DNA of 48,113 nt. Source: Planctomycetaceae bacterium. GTDB taxonomy: Bacteria; Planctomycetota; Planctomycetia; Pirellulales; Pirellulaceae. The stretch spans positions 1-48,113 of the forward strand of contig WFWZ01000421.1 of assembly GCA_015490875.1 (NCBI GenBank). The letters are read 5' to 3'. This document shows, one piece after another, positions 45,072 to 48,113 of the stretch. The position numbers and the translations under genes were made by a program. A model generated the notes under the pieces. The model saw only the letters and a list, made by a program, of their open reading frames with translations. It was not told the origin of the DNA and searched no databases. Position 1 is the stretch's first letter; every line of letters begins with the position of its first letter.

Positions 45072-46982
45072 TTATTCCTTGGCACCGGGCTGGATCACGC
45101 ACTGGGGCAGGCATCGGCGTAGTTCCCGAAGACCGTCTTGCGTTATGGACGTCGCTCTCACGTCCAGTCTTTCCAGTTGCTTGAGACGGCAAAGAGCGGC
45201 AACGGCCTTGTCGCTTACCAAAGTATTGTATAGGTCCAACTCGCGTAATTCCGTGCAATGCGACAGAGCCGACACCGTGCGGTCTCCGACCTTGGTTCCG
45301 GCCAAAGTGGCAACCCGTAGCTTTTTCAGACTCTCAAAGAACATCGTCCCAGAGTCGTCGAGGAGGCTGCATCCTTCGAGCATCACTGTCTTCAGACCAC
45401 TACACTCCGCCAAGTGGCGAAACTCATCCGACGGCACGTTCGGCAATTCGAGTCCCAATGTCTCGAGGTGCGAGAGTGCCCCAATGTGTTGAAGCTCCGT
45501 CATGGTATTCGATCGAAGCAGAAGCGATCTCAAACGCTTCGCACTCGCGAGGCTCTTCAGCCACTTCGACGATGAAACACCACGCGATTTCGAACCGACC
45601 AGCGTGAGGTCCAGCTCTCGTAACCGGTCATGTGAGCCCAGAAAGCGAAGCCCGGCTTCTGTCAGCACAGGAGAAGCAATGGAAAGCTCCGTCACATCGT
45701 CGACCAGCGACAATAGAAACATCTCCTCGTCACGAGGATAGGGTCCAATCCACGATGCCTGCTGTTCTTCCTTAGACGGCAGCAAAGCGCTACCAAATGA
45801 AACCGTCGTGCCACCGTGCTCCACGTCAGCCACGGCGATATCCGCCCCACGCACGCGCAGCAAATGCTCTGGACCCGGAACGGGCGGCAATACTTTGCGT
45901 GTAATGTCGACGATGTGGCACGTCTGCTGCGACATGAAGGCGATCACGTTCAGGCTCGCGTCTCCACAGATTCGCTCTGCGTCCGGGAGATCGGTCGTAT
46001 CCAGCGGGACACCCGTTGCGAGATCCCATGCAATCAGGAGCTTCTGCTTTTCCTTCGATTCCCGCGATCGAACACCATTCGGCAGGGCAGCCGAACTGAT
46101 GAGCCACCGGTCTCCATTCGCAAACGACAGCGTCGTCCGCGATGTTGGGCTTGCGTCACTCCGATATTTGAACCGTCGCAGGAGCTTGAGCGAAACTGTA
46201 TCTCGAACTTGGACTTCATCGAGCACTGAAATCGCAATGCATCTCCCATCGGACGAAACGGCAAGATCCTCAACGGCTACACCGTCAAAGTGCGAGTGAA
46301 CGTTGGCGACAAGCGAATGAGGGTCACCTAGATCGAGGGCGACCAAAATGCCGTTTCCCGTGGGAGAAAGGCCTCCTACGAATGCTGCGCGAGCAACTTC
46401 GCTTACCACAACTGGAGTGGCTACGGGCCAGCCGACCGGAAATGGCCACGCTTTGCGTGAAGTCACCCGCCAGCGGCCGTCTTGGCATGCGATCGTGATG
46501 AGTTCTCGCTTCGTTCCGACGACCACCGCGTCATGTCCTGGCAAGAAGAATGCAAATCGCGGCTCGACGATCTCTGGTAGCTGCCGCCTCCGCCCTGTCG
46601 CGGTCTCATATAGTTGCACTACCGGCGGTTCCGTCCCTTTCCATTTCACAATGACAACATGCCTTCCATCTTTCGAAAACGCGACAGAAAGGGGAACAGC
46701 ACGCCCCCCATGCAACTCGCGCACATTTCCTGTGCGGAGATCCACCAACCGAAGATCGCTCGTAGTCGTCATAATGACGCACTGCCGATGATGGCGATCG
46801 AACGCCGCCATCGTCGGTGCGGAGGGGGCTGCGAATTCAATCTTGAGATTCTCAGCCATCCAACCACTTTGGCCAAAAGTGAAGGAAGCCCCTCCTAAAC
46901 AGCCCAACACCAAAGCGACGCCGAATCGAGCTCTCGCGATAAACTGCCACGCGCTTAAGCGCCGGCCGATTCGCAAAAACAT
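45072..46982 (-). CDS. Exported beta-propeller plus leucine-rich-repeat protein
   Basis: About 636 residues from ATG 46982; the frame is open to 47195 but the upstream part is basic and lacks a ribosome site. A signal sequence or anchor lies at about 20-40 (ARFGVALVLGCLGGASFTFG). Residues 50-400 look like a WD40-type propeller: TSDLRLVDLRTGNVRELHGG, VAFSKDGRHVVIVKW, DLAVSSDGRCIAISVLDEVQ and LLIAWDLATGVPLDTTDL. Residues 440-636 are leucine-rich repeats: LSIASPVLTEAGLRFLGSHD, LRELDLTLVGSKSRG, LRSLLLRSNTMTELQHIGAL, LRELDLYNTLVSDKAVAALC and LERLDVRATSITQDGLRELR. Both parts serve protein contacts; no enzyme motif is present. The gene seems monocistronic. Confidence 0.8.
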   Translation of the reverse strand: MFLRIGRRLSAWQFIARARFGVALVLGCLGGASFTFGQSGWMAENLKIEFAAPSAPTMAAFDRHHRQCVIMTTTSDLRLVDLRTGNVRELHGGRAVPLSVAFSKDGRHVVIVKWKGTEPPVVQLYETATGRRRQLPEIVEPRFAFFLPGHDAVVVGTKRELITIACQDGRWRVTSRKAWPFPVGWPVATPVVVSEVARAAFVGGLSPTGNGILVALDLGDPHSLVANVHSHFDGVAVEDLAVSSDGRCIAISVLDEVQVRDTVSLKLLRRFKYRSDASPTSRTTLSFANGDRWLISSAALPNGVRSRESKEKQKLLIAWDLATGVPLDTTDLPDAERICGDASLNVIAFMSQQTCHIVDITRKVLPPVPGPEHLLRVRGADIAVADVEHGGTTVSFGSALLPSKEEQQASWIGPYPRDEEMFLLSLVDDVTELSIASPVLTEAGLRFLGSHDRLRELDLTLVGSKSRGVSSSKWLKSLASAKRLRSLLLRSNTMTELQHIGALSHLETLGLELPNVPSDEFRHLAECSGLKTVMLEGCSLLDDSGTMFFESLKKLRVATLAGTKVGDRTVSALSHCTELRELDLYNTLVSDKAVAALCRLKQLERLDVRATSITQDGLRELRRCLPQCVIQPGAKE

Positions 46983-47142
46983 CAGTCGCCGCCAGCGCTG
47001 ACATCGTTCGAAAAGCTGGACACTCTCTACGATCACGGTCACAAATCTCCGAAAGAATAGCGCGCGTTCAGTTCCCTTCCCGATAGCCACACTCGCAGGG
47101 CTTGTCCTGTCCCACGGACTGATGTCGGTCAAGAATGGTTTG

Positions 47143-47148
47143 ATTATA
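47143..47148 (-). promoter_or_regulatory. Candidate -10 box of the propeller/LRR gene
   Basis: On the minus strand TATAAT (47148-47143) is a perfect consensus 160 bp ahead of the chosen start at 46982. The best -35 (TTTGCG, 19 bp away) is poor, so the call is weak. Confidence 0.3.
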
Positions 47149-47182
47149 TCCGAGTGGCGCGCCGCCACGCAAACTCTCCCTA

Positions 47183-47259
47183 GGCTGGCGCCCACAACTA
47201 TTTCGTGTTCTCCTCTGCGGGCTGGCGCCCGCAGCTATTTTGTATCGCCGCTTCGCGGC
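47183..47259. repeat. REP-like repeat: 24-bp direct repeat plus two small hairpins
   Basis: GGCTGGCGCCC-(A/G)-CA-(A/G)-CTATTT-(C/T)-GT occurs at 47183-47206 and again at 47220-47243, 37 bp apart. The second copy contains the perfect hairpin TGCGGGC-TGGC-GCCCGCA (47216-47233), and GCCGC-TTC-GCGGC follows at 47247-47259. This looks like a dispersed intergenic palindromic element. Confidence 0.55.
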
Positions 47260-47331
47260 TGAAGGGGCGGAGAGGTTGATCGTGCCTCGAACTGGAGCAA
47301 GAGAGGGCTTTCAACAAAGAGATTCCCCAAC

Positions 47332-47364
47332 AAAAAAGCCGCGATGGCTCGAGACCATCGCGGC
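47332..47364 (-). terminator. Rho-independent terminator of the rightmost minus-strand gene
   Basis: The stem GCCGCGATGG (47338-47347) pairs with CCATCGCGGC (47355-47364) around a 7-nt loop. On the minus strand it is followed by six T residues (47337-47332). It lies 55 bp after the stop of the gene ending at 47419. Confidence 0.85.
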
Positions 47365-47418
47365 ACCAGCGATTCTCGGTCGGCTTGACAACCTGACTCG
47401 CAAATACAGCCTAAAACG

Positions 47419-48113
47419 CTAGTTGGGAAGATCCTGGATCACCACCTTGCCTCGCGTCACCCAGACGTCTCCTTCCTGCGTCGTGATGCCGTGGAAGGAC
47501 TTGAGGCACTTGAGCACCTTGGCGGTTTCGCGAATCTGCGTCAGGAGATCGTCCTGCTGGCCTTGTTCGGCCGCCACGTTCACTGCGCCCATAAACATGG
47601 CCGCATAGTCGGCCCAAGGGAGAAGGGCGTCGATGAAGCCAGCGAAGTTGAAGTAATAGGCGGCTCCCGCTTTCTTCGATGCGAACTCGGCCACGTCACC
47701 TGTGAGCGATTTGGATTCCATGAGCCGAGCGGTGAACTTGGGGATCAGCGAGACGACGCCCACCTGATCGTTCAAGCCGGCATTGGGAGCGAGCTGAGGA
47801 TCCAGCGCGGCTTGCGGCGGCAGACTGTAATAGTAAACCGTCCCGCCGGCGATCTCGCGCGTCTGGGGAGAAGGAATCTCGATCTGCGGGATGGGACCAG
47901 GGAAGAGCTCGGGATACTTCGTCGAAATATCATGCAGGCGATTGAGCGCCTCCTGCAACACCGCGAAGTACTCGCTGCAGCCCTTCTTCACCTGATCGGC
48001 ACTGTTGACGCTGTCGACGATTCCCAACTCGATCATCGGAAGCGGCGTTTCCGCTGGAGGCATGAAAGCGGTCCAAGCCTTCGAAGTCGTCTTGGCATCG
48101 ACGACAATAGCGC
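47419..48113 (-). CDS. Partial planctomycete hypothetical protein (5' end outside window)
   Basis: The frame is open to the right edge (AIVVDAKTTSKAWTAF precedes the first internal ATG at 48063), so the gene begins beyond 48113 and 230 residues are visible. Recognisable parts are MPPAETPLPMIELGIVDSVN, a helical stretch EYFAVLQEALNRLHDISTKY, GGTVYYYSLPPQAALDPQLA and FNFAGFIDALLPWADYAAMF, ending with GDVWVTRGKVVIQDLP. Proteins of this look are widespread in planctomycetes and usually exported, but I cannot name the family or a function. A strong terminator follows the stop. Confidence 0.75.
   Translation of the reverse strand, partial: AIVVDAKTTSKAWTAFMPPAETPLPMIELGIVDSVNSADQVKKGCSEYFAVLQEALNRLHDISTKYPELFPGPIPQIEIPSPQTREIAGGTVYYYSLPPQAALDPQLAPNAGLNDQVGVVSLIPKFTARLMESKSLTGDVAEFASKKAGAAYYFNFAGFIDALLPWADYAAMFMGAVNVAAEQGQQDDLLTQIRETAKVLKCLKSFHGITTQEGDVWVTRGKVVIQDLPN

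Noticed and set aside
47267-47331. Short plus-strand frames near the terminator
   Set aside because: They cross the REP-like repeats and the hairpin and have no coding character.

Overview
The window looks like chromosomal DNA of a planctomycete, probably of the Pirellula/Rhodopirellula type. The evidence is the family content: a DUF1580 excisionase-like protein, a DUF1573 protein, a very large secreted protein combining FG-GAP repeats, a Pirellula/Verrucomicrobium-type dehydrogenase domain and a C-terminal heme domain, a DUF1080 plus sugar-dehydrogenase fusion, a Tat-exported Gfo/Idh/MocA oxidoreductase, a TPR/FG-GAP/UnbV protein and an Arg/Pro-rich surface protein. An isolated tRNA-Ile/tRNA-Ala pair with no rRNA beside it also fits. 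The assignment is inference from families; no marker gene such as 16S rRNA is present.

Region 1-3031 is one end of an integrated element. A tyrosine recombinase lies directly against the 3' end of a tRNA-Ala gene. Behind it are a protein of unknown function, a DUF1580 protein and a cut-off small gene. Two striking non-coding signals belong to it: three GTCTAA boxes spaced exactly 11 bp apart, and a 26-bp dyad with perfect 12-bp arms just upstream of the recombinase. tRNA-Ile and tRNA-Ala follow a clear sigma70-type promoter.

Region 3407-12530: a DegT/AHBA-like protein that has lost its PLP lysine; a compact chemosensory unit (hybrid CheA with Hpt, kinase, two CheW-like domains and a receiver; CheW; a PilJ-type receptor); then, on the minus strand, a DUF4440-associated exported protein translationally coupled to a long Arg/Pro-rich secreted protein.

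Region 12827-18848: a polysaccharide-assembly cluster (GT4, methyltransferase, GT4, methyltransferase, GT2 on the plus strand, mostly overlapping; one more GT2 on the minus strand). Region 19055-32070, all minus strand: serA, a tetraheme metallophosphatase-like lipoprotein, DUF1573, an O-antigen-ligase/TPR protein overlapping a WecA/MraY-type transferase, a TPR/FG-GAP protein and a sulfotransferase overlapping it by GTGA.

Region 32455-43848, plus strand: a luciferase-like flavin monooxygenase, an alpha/beta hydrolase and ribD, then a three-gene set that I read as an exported oxidative glycoside-degradation module. Region 43849-45071 is a graveyard of decayed coding fragments. The window ends with a beta-propeller/LRR protein, REP-like repeats, an intrinsic terminator and a gene cut by the right edge. 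The best candidates for something new are the oxidative module with its 1549-residue protein, the lysine-less DegT protein, and the regulatory DNA of the integrated element.
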